This document shows, in pieces, positions 38,618-47,789 of a DNA stretch of 64,000 bases. The notes beneath the pieces were generated by a model. It made no database searches. It worked only from the letters and a program-made list of their open reading frames with translations, and was not told the DNA's origin. Positions within the stretch are counted from its first letter, which is position 1. Every line of letters starts with the position of its first letter. Position numbers and translations under genes: made by a program. Origin of the DNA: Trichomonas vaginalis G3 (lineage: Eukaryota; Parabasalia; Trichomonadida; Trichomonadidae); assembly GCF_026262505.1 (NCBI RefSeq), contig NC_067205.1, positions 4,216,001 through 4,280,000 of the forward strand, in the 5' to 3' direction.

Positions 38618-39017
38618 TTACATTCCCCAAGTTTGAGGCGGTTGAGGTTGGTTGTTGTTTACCCATTGTTGTGCATGGTTATATCCTCTGTTAAAGAATC
38701 TTTCACCTTGGTCCATATAGTGTCCTGCTTGGTTATAGTAGTCATTTGCTTTGTTATAGTAGTTTCCTGCTTGTCTTCCTACATTGTCCATCCATCCTTG
38801 AACTTTTCCTCTTGTTTCAGGATTTGGAATAAGATTTGCTGCATCTCGTGCTACCTCCCAACCTTTCTGTACGTTTGTATAATAGGTTGTGCTTTCTCTT
38901 TCAGTATACCTAATGTACTCAAAATCTTCCTTCCAACTCCAAATACACCTCTGGCTATTGTTCCACTGCGGGCAAAAATCTGGATGCAACTCCTGCTAAT
39001 GCGCCAAATAAACCCAT
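38618..39017 (-). pseudogene. Polinton A small virion-type protein region, broken
   Basis: The region starts MGLFGALAGV at 39017 and ends with Gly/Asn/Gln/Tyr-rich repeats (NYYNKANDYYNQAGHYMDQG). A small Gly-hydrophobic start of this kind is shared with the gene at 42148 and is common in minor virion proteins of Polintons and adenovirus-like elements. A few breaks are present. TTTTTATCCTATAAGAAATG before the start fits the element motif. Confidence 0.45.
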
Positions 39018-39033
39018 TTCTTATAGGATAAAA
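39018..39033. promoter_or_regulatory. 16-bp divergent start region
   Basis: TCTTATAGGATAAAAA separates the reverse ATG at 39017 from the forward ATG at 39034. Read either way it gives the element start motif (TTTTTATCCTATAAG on the minus strand). Confidence 0.5.
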
Positions 39034-39992
39034 ATGACGAATCCAAACAAGGACCCTATGTTTCTAAAGCAACAAAGAAAGCACTCATGGTAAAAATCTT
39101 TAGTTCAACACCAAATGCTTGGTTTATGGATATCTTGGAAAACATTCCGAGGTATAGAGAAGATGGACCACCATACTGGCTAATATTTGTCGGTCAAAAC
39201 ACAAGATACTGTGAAGCCATACCATTACAGTCCAAAAATATTTTAGATGTGAAAACTGCTTTGACAATATTCGTTGACAAATACCATCCAACAAAACTGA
39301 CATCTGACTGTGAAAGTTCTTTCAAATCAGACGATATTAAAAACTATCTGCGTTCAAAAAATGTAAACCAATATTTCATTGTCGACCAAAACCATTCTGC
39401 TCTTGGTGTCATTGACAGTTGTATAAAAATCTTAAGAGACTTAAATCAACCACAAGGTGGTGAAGTAAATGAAATGTCATATGACGACAAATATAGACAC
39501 TTCTCCATGGCAAAGATGAGACAAGTTTTAAATATTTACAATAGCCGTAAACAAAAAGGTTTGGGAAACCACTCCCCCGAAGAAATGAAAAACAACCCTG
39601 ACTTAGAGAAAGACTATATATTTAATAGTTTAGTCAAAAGAGACAAACAAGAAAGAATGCCAGGCTTCAAACTTAAGAAAGGTGACAAAGTAAAAATAGA
39701 AATACCTAAACGCGACCCATATGAAAATACTATTGACTATGACAACAATGGGAACCCGACAGGTACTCGCATTCGTGTTCGTAAAAATAGAAGAAAGTAT
39801 ACAAGAGAATATTATGAAGTTTTAGGCAAACATGGCAAAATGTACAGACTGCAAGCAGAAGATAAAACTACTATTGTCAGACCTCGTTTCAAACTTGTTA
39901 AGGTTCAAGGTGGTATACTTTCAAAGACAGTTCCTAACAAATATAAGACAACTCCTGACGAATATGCTAAAGAAGTTGAAAATGACGACTAA
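39034..39992 (+). pseudogene. Polinton A retroviral-like integrase, broken
   Basis: The rve catalytic core is recognisable: AWFMDILEN, then LTSDCESSFKSDDIKNYLRS and DQNHSALGVIDSCIKILRDL, the typical Polinton c-integrase layout. The C-terminus holds a basic SH3-like part (GDKVKIEIPKRDPYENTIDY) for DNA binding. The enzyme would insert the element and create the 6-bp duplication. At least one break is present. It ends tail to tail with the fibre gene, overlapping by four bases. Confidence 0.75.
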
Positions 39993-41257
39993 GCAATTCT
40001 ATACCATGCGTAAACTGTCATGTAAGGTGGCATATAGTCTTTACTCTGTCCCGTTGTTTCCGAATATCCTGTAATGCGATGTGTATGGCTTCCTCCTCCC
40101 TGAGTGTCATCCCAGTAACAATTTATAGCAAACTTAACGTCGTCTTTAACATCATATCCTTTACCTTTTGTCATTCCTGTCCAATCCCAATATCTATGCT
40201 TATGCCAACCTGCTTCAGCTGTAGTTAAATTTATGTAATGACTGTGTGCAGGTAAGTTTTCACCTGAAATCGTTTTACTTCCACCTGTTTCCTTTGAAGA
40301 GTTTGCACAATACAAAAACCTGTCGACTATTTGAGTCCAAGTTCCGAGACCAAGTACTACTTCTGGTCTGGTAGAGTTCATTGACGTGTAAATAGAACCT
40401 ATAGGATATATTGTTTGAAGTATTTCTGTCTTTAATGTTTGAAGCTCTGTTTTGTCTGCTTTTTTATATAACTTTTCTTCAAGTTCATTTACGTCAGAGA
40501 TGCTATGTCTATGATATTTTTGTGGGTATGTTCCTTCTGTCCATGCGAAAATACGTTCTTTTGTTGCATCTACATATCCTTTTATCCATGTCGAGTCTGC
40601 TTTTGTATTCCTTAACTCTGTAACACCTTTCTCAAGCTCTTTCAACTGTTGTCCATCTTCCATTAAACCTCTGGTATGACTTGAAACCGTTTGTGCCAAC
40701 ATATCTACAGTTTCTTTGTCAGCTTTAAGGTCTAAACATCCTGAAACCCACCCTGTATTGGCTTTACCTTCTAAAATCTTCGATGTCCGTTCATTATACC
40801 ATTCAACCCTTTCTTTAATTTCATTGTCTTTTTCATCCACATATTCCTTATCTGCCTTCTTCACTAACGCACTAGCCACGCATGCTAACTCATCGTTAAC
40901 ATATGTTTTGTCAGCTTTCTTTTCAACATCCTCTTTTGTTGCATATGTTGCATCTGCTCTGTCATGTTCTTCTTGAACTTTTTCAATGACATACTCTTTG
41001 TCAGCTTTGTTGTCAATATCTGCTTTCAAAAGAAGTTCATCTATAGGTTTCTCGTTTAAAGTTCCTTTTGTTGGATTTATACAAACAGTATGGTTCTTAC
41101 TGTCTTGAAATAGAAACTCATCTGTCAATGGGTTTAATGTCAGTTTTAAGTTTCCTTCTTTCAATGACTCAGATATCTTAGAATAGTTTGAAAAGTTTGT
41201 TGTGTTCTTATTTAGAGCTTGCAAAATGAGTTGTCGGTTGTGTTTTATTTCTCTCAT
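39989..41257 (-). CDS. Phage-like fibre protein with collar domain (422 aa)
   Basis: After an N-terminal head (residues 1-75) there are repeats of KADKEYVDE / KADKTYVND type (about residues 80-270), typical of trimeric fibre shafts, followed by a C-terminal domain (about 285-422): YPIGSIYTSMNSTRPEVVLG, GTWTQIVDRFLYC, GGSKTISGENLPAHSHYI, GSHTHRITGYSE and MPPYMTVYAWYRIA. This resembles the C-terminal domain of phage T4 gp10/gp12 and related tail-collar proteins, where HxH motifs bind metal in a trimer. A role as the virion attachment fibre is inferred. The frame is whole. The fibre at 57226 shares the same C-terminal domain. Confidence 0.8.
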   Translation of the reverse strand: MREIKHNRQLILQALNKNTTNFSNYSKISESLKEGNLKLTLNPLTDEFLFQDSKNHTVCINPTKGTLNEKPIDELLLKADIDNKADKEYVIEKVQEEHDRADATYATKEDVEKKADKTYVNDELACVASALVKKADKEYVDEKDNEIKERVEWYNERTSKILEGKANTGWVSGCLDLKADKETVDMLAQTVSSHTRGLMEDGQQLKELEKGVTELRNTKADSTWIKGYVDATKERIFAWTEGTYPQKYHRHSISDVNELEEKLYKKADKTELQTLKTEILQTIYPIGSIYTSMNSTRPEVVLGLGTWTQIVDRFLYCANSSKETGGSKTISGENLPAHSHYINLTTAEAGWHKHRYWDWTGMTKGKGYDVKDDVKFAINCYWDDTQGGGSHTHRITGYSETTGQSKDYMPPYMTVYAWYRIA

Positions 41258-41276
41258 AGACGCTGTTTCTTCGACA

Positions 41277-41295
41277 TTTTTATTCTAGATAAAAT
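41277..41295 (+). promoter_or_regulatory. Polinton start motif TTTTTATTCT
   Basis: TTTTTATTCTAGATAAAAT directly precedes the ATG at 41296. It closely resembles the motifs at 25713 and 63711. Confidence 0.55.
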
Positions 41296-42147
41296 ATGCT
41301 TTCAATAGAAAAAGAAAATTCAAGAGTTGCTACAACTAAACCATTAGATGAACTTTTTACGAATGTCGGTCAAAAGTTTGAGACAGAGACCGTAAAGCAT
41401 GAAGGCTATCGTTTTGACTACCCGTTAAGATGGTTAAGAGACCCATCCGTCACAAAAGCTATTGGCTTTCGTAGAATGAAGTTCATTTCAGAAGCCATAC
41501 ATGGTTCCCATTTACGGTCGCTTTTGAAGTTCGATACTATAACAAAGAAAAACATACGTATGAGAAATTTAACAGGGAAAACTTTTACAAGTAGTTTGCT
41601 TGTAACTTAGAAACAACTCTTCAAGCTTTTCAAGAAAAAATAAACGATATCTATCTCGAATATGCAAAACAGTACAACATTGACGAAGGAGAGTACCATC
41701 TCGATATTATATATGACAGAAAAATGCAACTGTTAAAATCAATAGAATAGAAGACCTTGGAGAAGACGTTTATATTTCTACAAAATATAACAACTTGGCA
41801 TGGTATAGATTTTTGAGGATGTTAAATCAGCCTGCAGAATATCCAGTACACCCGAACTTTTATGAAGTCGAAAAACCCTTAATGGAACATATGAAAATGT
41901 TTTCGACTCAGATGCTATTATAGTTCATGCTTCATTTTCTGGTGCACAAAACTCTTTTTTATGCTTGGCAAATGACTTTTTACGAAAAACCTACAAAGTT
42001 ATACGAACCACCAAGTGGAAGTATTTCAGACTTTCAAGTATGGTTTACTACAGATGGAAGAAAAAGAATAATTCCATTATACCACGCGTTTTACTTAGAA
42101 CTTAGTTTCATATACAACTACTATCGAACGGTTAAAAATATAATTTT
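41296..42147 (+). pseudogene. Polinton A conserved unknown, counterpart of the gene at 63727, broken
   Basis: The N-terminal part YRFDYPLRWLRDPSVTKAIG aligns with YTYEYPRHWVEYVGGEKAIE in the gene at 63727, and both have RR/RQ..I after it. This gene pairs with the ATPase in segment B, which points to a virion role. A few breaks are present. I do not recognise the family; it could be another capsid-associated Polinton protein. Confidence 0.5.
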
Positions 42148-42391
42148 TTAATACGGTTGAGGTGTTGGATTTGGTTGCCAACTAGACTGTGGTGCAGGTT
42201 CAGGATGTTGTATAACAGGAGCTTGTTCTTCTGGTTCAGGGTCTTTAGGTATAATACCAACGAACTGACCTACTCTTTTACCAATATTTTTTGACTCCGT
42301 TCCAAATTCCTCTTCCTACGGTTTTTATTCCATTCCATATACCTCTTCCAACATTTCGAAAGAAGTTTCCTATTCTTCCAAAGAAACCCAT
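42148..42391 (-). pseudogene. Polinton A small Gly/Trp-repeat virion-type protein, broken
   Basis: The reverse strand starts MGFFGRIGNFFRNVGRGIWN with a repeated VGRGIWNG unit and ends in a Pro/Gln-rich tail. Amphipathic Gly-Phe/Trp repeats are typical of small membrane-active virion proteins (pVI/pX-like), an inference. TTTTTACATATAGTAAAATG precedes it. At least one break is present. Confidence 0.45.
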
Positions 42392-42409
42392 TTTACTATA
42401 TGTAAAAAT

Positions 42410-42774
42410 CTAATGTCCGCCTAGTCTCTTACGTTTCCTGTTGAGTTCCATAGCATTCTTTAACTGGAGCTCATACATTCTGTTTTCTCCTCTGGTAGAA
42501 AACATATTCTGGGTCAACTCCTGTGTTCGCGTCATCTGCATAAAGTTGTTTATATATCCCACTTCAGGGTTTGTATAAAACTCTTTCCATCTCATATTTG
42601 CATACCATGGTGGCAAACCTAACGCAGCGTCATTTGACATGGCAGTTTGCATTTGTACATCTGTTGGCACTTGACCATAGTTTGCCATGCAGTTTGTATT
42701 CTAACTTCATTTGGAATATTCTCTGGGTTTGGTTGTCCAGGTTGCTGTGCATTCGCTAAGTTCTGTGCGTCCAT
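42410..42774 (-). pseudogene. Polinton A small protein with basic C-terminus, broken
   Basis: The region starts MDAQNLANAQQPGQPNPENI and ends MELNRKRKRLGGH, a basic tail. Gln/Asn-rich, about 120 codons, on the same strand as its neighbours. At least one break is present. A DNA-binding or core role is possible but unproven. Confidence 0.4.
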
Positions 42775-42797
42775 TTAATATTAGATAAAAATATCTC

Positions 42798-42929
42798 TTA
42801 CGAGTACATATGCTGAACATTTGCAGGCATTGGTTCATCTTCATATTCTCTATATCTTTCTGCCACGTCAAATAAGTAAATGACACAATGGAAAAAACCT
42901 AAAACAAGTAGTCCTATTTCAAACCACAT
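42798..42929 (-). CDS. Small single-span membrane protein (43 aa)
   Basis: MWFEIGLLVLGFFHCVIYLF is a clear transmembrane segment, followed by a charged tail (DVAERYREYEDEPMPANVQH). The ATG at 42929 lies inside the last codons of the methyltransferase gene, overlapping it by 16 bp on the same strand. Small single-span proteins are common in membrane-containing virions. The family is unknown. Confidence 0.5.
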   Translation of the reverse strand: MWFEIGLLVLGFFHCVIYLFDVAERYREYEDEPMPANVQHMYS

Positions 42930-43732
42930 TTACTTACTAATAAAATTTCTTTGTTATGACACTTTCTCCAGTTTATAGGACCTCTCTCATATTCTATCTT
43001 ATCGTATCTAAACTCATAGTCATGTATGTCCTCTAACCATCTCATGACACTTTCCAAACCACTTTTATCGGATGTAAAGTAAAAGCATGGATGGTTATGT
43101 AAAACGTCTAAAGTTTCTAAAGAGTCTCTCAAAGTCCAGTCTACTTGGTATTGAAAATCCCATGTGTTATAGAACGGCGGGTCCACTATAAAGAAAACAT
43201 TTTCCTTGTCTTTATATTTTTCATACAACTCTGTCCAATGACATCTCACAAACTCTATACCCTCAATATATTTTTCTATGTTCTCTTTGAAAACATTTGT
43301 ATAGTTAAGATATAAAACTTTTGACATAAGTGTTTCAATGTCATGAACTCTTATAGCACCACTATATAATAGTCTAGCAGATATACTATCCCAGTCAATA
43401 TACTCTGCCTTTTTCAAAACCTCTCTGACAGTATTTTTCTTATCTAATGGTATACGTTCCATCTTACCTATAGGTATCTTTTCTTTTAACTCTTTCAATA
43501 TTTTGTTTGTGTCTGGTATATGTTTGAGACGGTTCATATAGTTGTCGAAGTCATTGCATATAATCTTTGAGTCAGGAAATATTGTATGGCACAAATGGGA
43601 TATATAGAAACTTCCACCGAACAAGTCTACAAATGTTAGACCATTCGGTAGTTTCTTAAGTTCTCTCAATAGAATATCTTTACATCTACTCTTATTTCCA
43701 AAGAAGGGTAACGGTGGTTTTGTAAAATTCAT
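42914..43732 (-). CDS. Dam-like DNA N6-adenine methyltransferase (272 aa)
   Basis: The D12-class signature is complete: motif X PLPFFGNKSR (residues 8-16), motif I FVDLFGGSF (34-42, S-adenosylmethionine binding), an acidic NDFDNY after strand 2 and motif IV DPPF (184-187), the catalytic loop. The length is typical of Dam/phage enzymes (about 270). It would methylate adenine in a short DNA site. Adenine methylation is known in Trichomonas. The start is preceded by TTTTTATTATATATATAAAATG-type sequence. The frame is whole and lies next to the right terminal repeat. The recognition site cannot be told from sequence. Confidence 0.85.
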   Translation of the reverse strand: MNFTKPPLPFFGNKSRCKDILLRELKKLPNGLTFVDLFGGSFYISHLCHTIFPDSKIICNDFDNYMNRLKHIPDTNKILKELKEKIPIGKMERIPLDKKNTVREVLKKAEYIDWDSISARLLYSGAIRVHDIETLMSKVLYLNYTNVFKENIEKYIEGIEFVRCHWTELYEKYKDKENVFFIVDPPFYNTWDFQYQVDWTLRDSLETLDVLHNHPCFYFTSDKSGLESVMRWLEDIHDYEFRYDKIEYERGPINWRKCHNKEILLVSKCGLK

Positions 43733-43816
43733 TTTATATATATAATAAAAATGTTTTTTCCTGAAAAGTGACAGAAAAGTGACAAAACATGTACGAAGAA
43801 GTCTTGAAAATTCAAG

Positions 43817-43872
43817 AGGGTAGAAAAGAGGTTAGAAAAGAGGTTATATCTAACCTTCTACCCTAAACATTA
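43817..43872. terminator. GGTAGA-type hairpin near the right end of Polinton A
   Basis: GGGTAGAAAAGAGGTTAGAA and TATCTAACCTTCTACCC arms, then TAAACATTATTTTTG. It is nearly identical to the copy at 31425. Confidence 0.45.
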
Positions 43873-43954
43873 TTTTTGTCTGATTTTACGAAGAAGTCTT
43901 GACAAAACATGAAAACATATATAATTTGTGAAAAGCTCCTGGAAGACCCGTATA

Positions 43955-44046
43955 TAAGAACTTCATTTATACTAAACATCTTCGGGGCTAGAGGGCACGA
44001 AGTGCCTGGAAGCCCCACTACCTTTTTTTTTTTTTTTTTTTTTTTT
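43955..44046 (-). repeat. Right terminal inverted repeat of Polinton A
   Basis: This is the reverse complement of 18938-19033 with a few differences, including the GGCAC-GAA-GTGCC hairpin (43994-44006), and ends in a run of 24 T. Confidence 0.85.
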
Positions 44047-44052
44047 GATTGA
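44047..44052. repeat. Target site duplication of Polinton A, right
   Basis: GATTGA, identical to 18932-18937, directly follows the terminal T-run. Confidence 0.85.
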
Positions 44053-44293
44053 GGTCGACAAGAATTTTGATACTTTTACTCTTATTTATTTTATATATCT
44101 ATAGTGTCAAATTTAACCTGACAAAGATAAGTTGAAAGTCAATTTCTGAACCACTATTGCAGAAATATTCCATATATTCAATTCAATATATTTCTGATCT
44201 AAATGACATTACAGTTCAGCGAAAAAGGTGTCGATGGTGTAACAAACCTATAGAAGTCTTAACTAATGAAGTTTTAATAATAAACTAATCGAG
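44053..44293. other. Host flank to the right of Polinton A
   Basis: AT-rich DNA that would be contiguous with 18931 before the insertion. I see no gene. Confidence 0.5.
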
Positions 44294-44376
44294 GCAAACC
44301 CAAATTTTAGCTAAAAGTGACAGGAAAAAAAAGTTTAGTATTAAAAAAAGACCGATGAGAGCTTCGTTCGAAATAT

Positions 44377-44438
44377 AGAGGGAACTGAGAATGCGCAACC
44401 ATTCTCAGGGAATATTGGATGCTATTCCCGTTCCCTCT
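44377..44438. repeat. T-shaped three-way-junction palindrome, right copy
   Basis: AGAGGGAAC (44377-44385) pairs with GTTCCCTCT (44430-44438), enclosing TGAGAATG/CATTCTCA (44386-44393 with 44400-44407) and GGGAATA/TATTCCC (44408-44414 with 44423-44429). It is the exact reverse complement of 16117-16178. Confidence 0.85.
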
Positions 44439-44480
44439 GTATGGAAAATTGAGGTTTTCAAAGGGAGTTAAAATAATATC

Positions 44481-45780
44481 AAATTTATACTAATTTACTT
44501 CAAAATACAAAAGTATTTGACAGCTAAAATTAGTTACTTTAGCAAGCCTATCAATACCCTTTTACGATTATTGCTACTTTTTCGAAATAAAAGTAAAAAC
44601 AAATTTATACTAATTTACTTCAAAATACAAAAGTATTTGACAGCTAAAATTAGTTACTTTAGCAAGCCTATCAATACCCTTTTACGATTATTGCTACTTT
44701 TTCGAAATAAAAGTAAAAACAAATTTATACTAATTTACTTCAAAATACAAAAGTATTTGACAGCTAAAATTAGTTACTTTAGCAAGCCTATCAATACCCT
44801 TTTACGATTATTGCTACTGCTACTGTTTTCGAAATAAAAAGAGTAAAAACAAATTTTTATAACTAAAATTTACTTCAAAAATACAAAAGTAATTGGACAG
44901 CTAAAATTAGTTACTTTTAAGCAAAGCCTATTCAATAAGCCCTTTAACGAGTTTTTTGACTACTTTTTTCCGGAAATAAAAGTAAAAAAACAAATTGTAA
45001 TACTAGATTTACTTCAAAAATACAAAAAAGTATTTTGACAGCTAAAATTAGTTACCTTTTCGGCAAAGGCCTGATCAAATAACCTGGTATTACGAATTAT
45101 TGCTACTTTTCGAAATATAAAGTAAAAAACAAATTTTATACTAATTTTACTTCAAAATACAAAAAGTAACTTTGACAAGCTTAAAATAAGTACTTTAAGC
45201 AAGGGGCCTATCAATACCTTTATTACGATTTTTGACTTAAACTTTTCGAAAATAAAGTAAAAAACAAAATCTTATACTAATTTTATTCAAAATACAAAAG
45301 TATTTGAACAGCTAAAATTAGTACATTTTAGCAAGCCTATCAATACCCTTTTACGATTATTGCTTAACTTTTTCGAAATAAAAGTAAAAACAAATTTATA
45401 CTAATTTACTTCAAAATACACAAAAGTATTTGGTGACAGCTAAAATTAGTTACCTTTAGCAAGCCTATCAATACCCTTTCTTTACGATTATTGCTACATT
45501 TTTCGAAATTTAAAAGTAAATAACAAATATTATCTAATTTTACTTCAAATACAAAAGTATTTGTACAGCTAAAAATTAGTTACATTTTAAGCAAGGGCCT
45601 ATCAATACCCCTTTACGATTATTGCTACTCTTTTTCGAAATAAAAGTAAAAAACAATGTTATTACTAATTTATTCCAAAATAACAAAGTATTTGACAGCT
45701 AAAATTATTACTTTAGCACAAGCCCTAATCAATCCTTTTACGATTATGCTACTTTTCTTCGAAATAAAATAAAACAAATT
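44481..45780. repeat. 120-bp tandem repeat, about eleven units
   Basis: Units contain CAAATTTATACTAATTTACT and TTACGATTATTGCTACTTTT. The first three are almost identical; from about 44820 on, units vary by indels in A, T and C runs. The 106-residue frame at 44517-44837 is the repeat read through. Confidence 0.8.
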
Positions 45781-45990
45781 TATTTATCAAAAACCTTTTT
45801 TCTTAGTAAAAAATAAACGAAAATTTACCTTAATTGAATTGATGGAAATATGCAAATTTAAAAAAATAATTAAAGGGAAGCCGGCGAGCGAAAGGCGATC
45901 GGGCTTTAGTAATCGATAGATTTTTCGATTTTAAAGTCTTTGGCTTATCCATGAGGCTATTTATTTAAGAAGTTCCGAAATAAGTGACAC

Positions 45991-47764
45991 CAAAAAGTGA
46001 CACTTTCGAATAGGAGTAAATACCATTAAAAAAATTACAATTTAAAAATTTCACAAATAAATAAAAATAAGTAAATTTTTTTAGTCAATTAAAAATTATT
46101 CTTTCTTTTTGGAAAATACCTCCAAAAATATCTTCTCTGAAATGTTTCTTAAAAATATAAACCATGGGGAATTAAAACAAATTCATTACATTTCTAACTA
46201 TAGTAATACTAAAACAATTGCATTGAATTTCAAAGACGATCCTTTTAATGATGAGTAAAATTGGAATTTTGTATCTTCCCTCATATATTGAGACTGGAAG
46301 TTTTTCTTTCAGATTTTGCCTAGGCTATACGGAAAAATTTAAAATGGAATTCCCCCAAATGGTCTTGGATTCTGACAAAAATTAAACTTGGTATAAAAAC
46401 GTGCACTTGAAACTTCTCTTTTCAATTTTGTTTTTTATAATCTGTCAATCGGCTCGCCGAATTCCTAAATTGATTAGGAATACAAACCCTGTTTGGAAGT
46501 TAAATTAATGTTTTTTACATACGATAAAACTAATTGAGGATGCAAAAAACTTCTTCTAAAAAAAGATTTTGGACAAAATACATCAATTCTTTGGTATATT
46601 TCTCAACGCAGCCAAACTCGTCGATATTTTATTCTTTTTAAATAAAGATTCAGACAACCGTTATTCCACAACGGTATTCATTTTGGTCTGGCAGGCGGGC
46701 TAATCCCACTGTTGTTTTAATGAAGTCCACCTGCGTGTAAAAGGTATTGATTGAAAATTCCAATTTGATCGTTAATGAATTTATCAAATTTAATGTGCTC
46801 TTTATACGTTTTTGCAGCATTACGTTCTTCTGTGCAACACGATTAATAAACAGCAAAATGTTCATAAAATTTTTCGACCTTATAATTCTAATCTCTCTGC
46901 ATTCCGAATCCTGTAATCTTTGAAAAGAAGATTCTTTTTATAGTTCGCGCTACCTTACCAGTAGGCGCGCACGCAAAAGAATATTATTGCACTCCGAAAA
47001 TGAATTCGTAACCTCCGTTTGAAAAATGTTTTAGTGGCCACAAGTCAGACCTGATAATTCAGGGTTTCTGGTGTGAAGTTGTTTCCAAAAATATTACTAA
47101 GCAAAAAGGAAATAATTTTCAAAAATATGTATCTGGATATATTATAAAAAATATAACACAGGAAGGGAATAGAATTGGGAGTATAGCAAAAATTTGGTAA
47201 GCAATAACATAAAAAGGGAAACATGAATAATTAATTTTAAACGTAGAGTCTAAAGTGATAAAAATTGGTGGTTTTTTCATGAATTATTGAGAGGGCATCA
47301 TGTCCTCAATTAGTCAGAGGTACAATAAAAACCAATTTGACTCATGGAAAATCAGTATTCTTCAGCCTTGAATTGTCAAACATAAATAAAGGGTCATCAT
47401 CGTTCATCTTTCCGCCACCCTTGATTAAACGAAAATAGGTTTTTGTAAAGATTGAAAATGATTTAAAGATATGTTCTCGTAAAGGACCTCAATAAGATCT
47501 TTTTGTTGTAAAATTAATATTTACAATTGATTGATATGGCAGTTTGTTTTGTCATAGTCATCGGCTGAATACAAAGTATTGATTCTTAGTATTTTCCAAG
47601 CGTTTTTGTTCACTTCTGCTGATTTGCCATTAAGGGGACTTCCGTGATATTTTTTAGTCGAATGAACACCAAATTAATTTATAGAAATCAAGCACGGTAT
47701 GAGCCACCACTGATAGTGTTTATTTTGTAAATGTTGCTTGGGATAAGAGTCGCTGCAGTTGAAT
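45991..47764. other. Gene-poor, noisy sequence up to the gap
   Basis: I see no supported gene. The 71-residue reverse frame at 46650-46865 has ordinary composition but no recognisable family. The many small indels in the neighbouring tandem array suggest that sequence quality falls toward the gap. Confidence 0.5.
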
Positions 47765-47789
47765 NNNNNNNNNNNNNNNNNNNNNNNNN
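47765..47789. other. Assembly gap (25 N)
   Basis: There are 25 N bases. The sequence on both sides need not be contiguous; the true distance is unknown. Confidence 0.99.

Larger units (their letters stand above)
18938..44046. mobile_element. Polinton/Maverick element A, 25.1 kb, both ends present
   Basis: Inverted terminal repeats of about 95 bp (18938-19033 and 43955-44046) and a 6-bp GATTGA duplication define the element. It contains the core Polinton set (DNA polymerase B, integrase, packaging ATPase, major and minor capsid-like genes) plus a fibre, a superfamily 3 helicase, an adenine methyltransferase and an HNH-type gene. The arms differ at only a few bases, so the insertion looks recent. 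Several genes look whole, but roughly twenty breaks are spread over the others, so this copy is broken; some of the breaks may be sequence errors. I did not recognise an adenovirus-type protease. Confidence 0.9.
44294..45990. repeat. Dispersed repeat unit, right copy (inverted relative to 15454-16260)
   Basis: It starts GGCAAACCCAAATTTTAGCT and continues through the T-shaped palindrome, about eleven 120-bp units and a GCCGGCGAGCGAAAGGCGAT block, all the reverse complement of the left copy. The first three tandem units are near-perfect; later ones carry many small indels, especially in homopolymers. Confidence 0.7.

Noticed and set aside
15454-45990. The outer inverted repeats as the true ends of a 30-kb Polinton
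   Set aside because: A host glycine-rich gene lies between the left unit and 18938, the spacing is uneven (2.7 kb against 0.25 kb), and the inner pair already has matched ends and a target duplication.
46650-46865. 71-residue reverse frame left of the gap
   Set aside because: No family, no start context and a location in sequence that looks error-prone; it cannot be supported.
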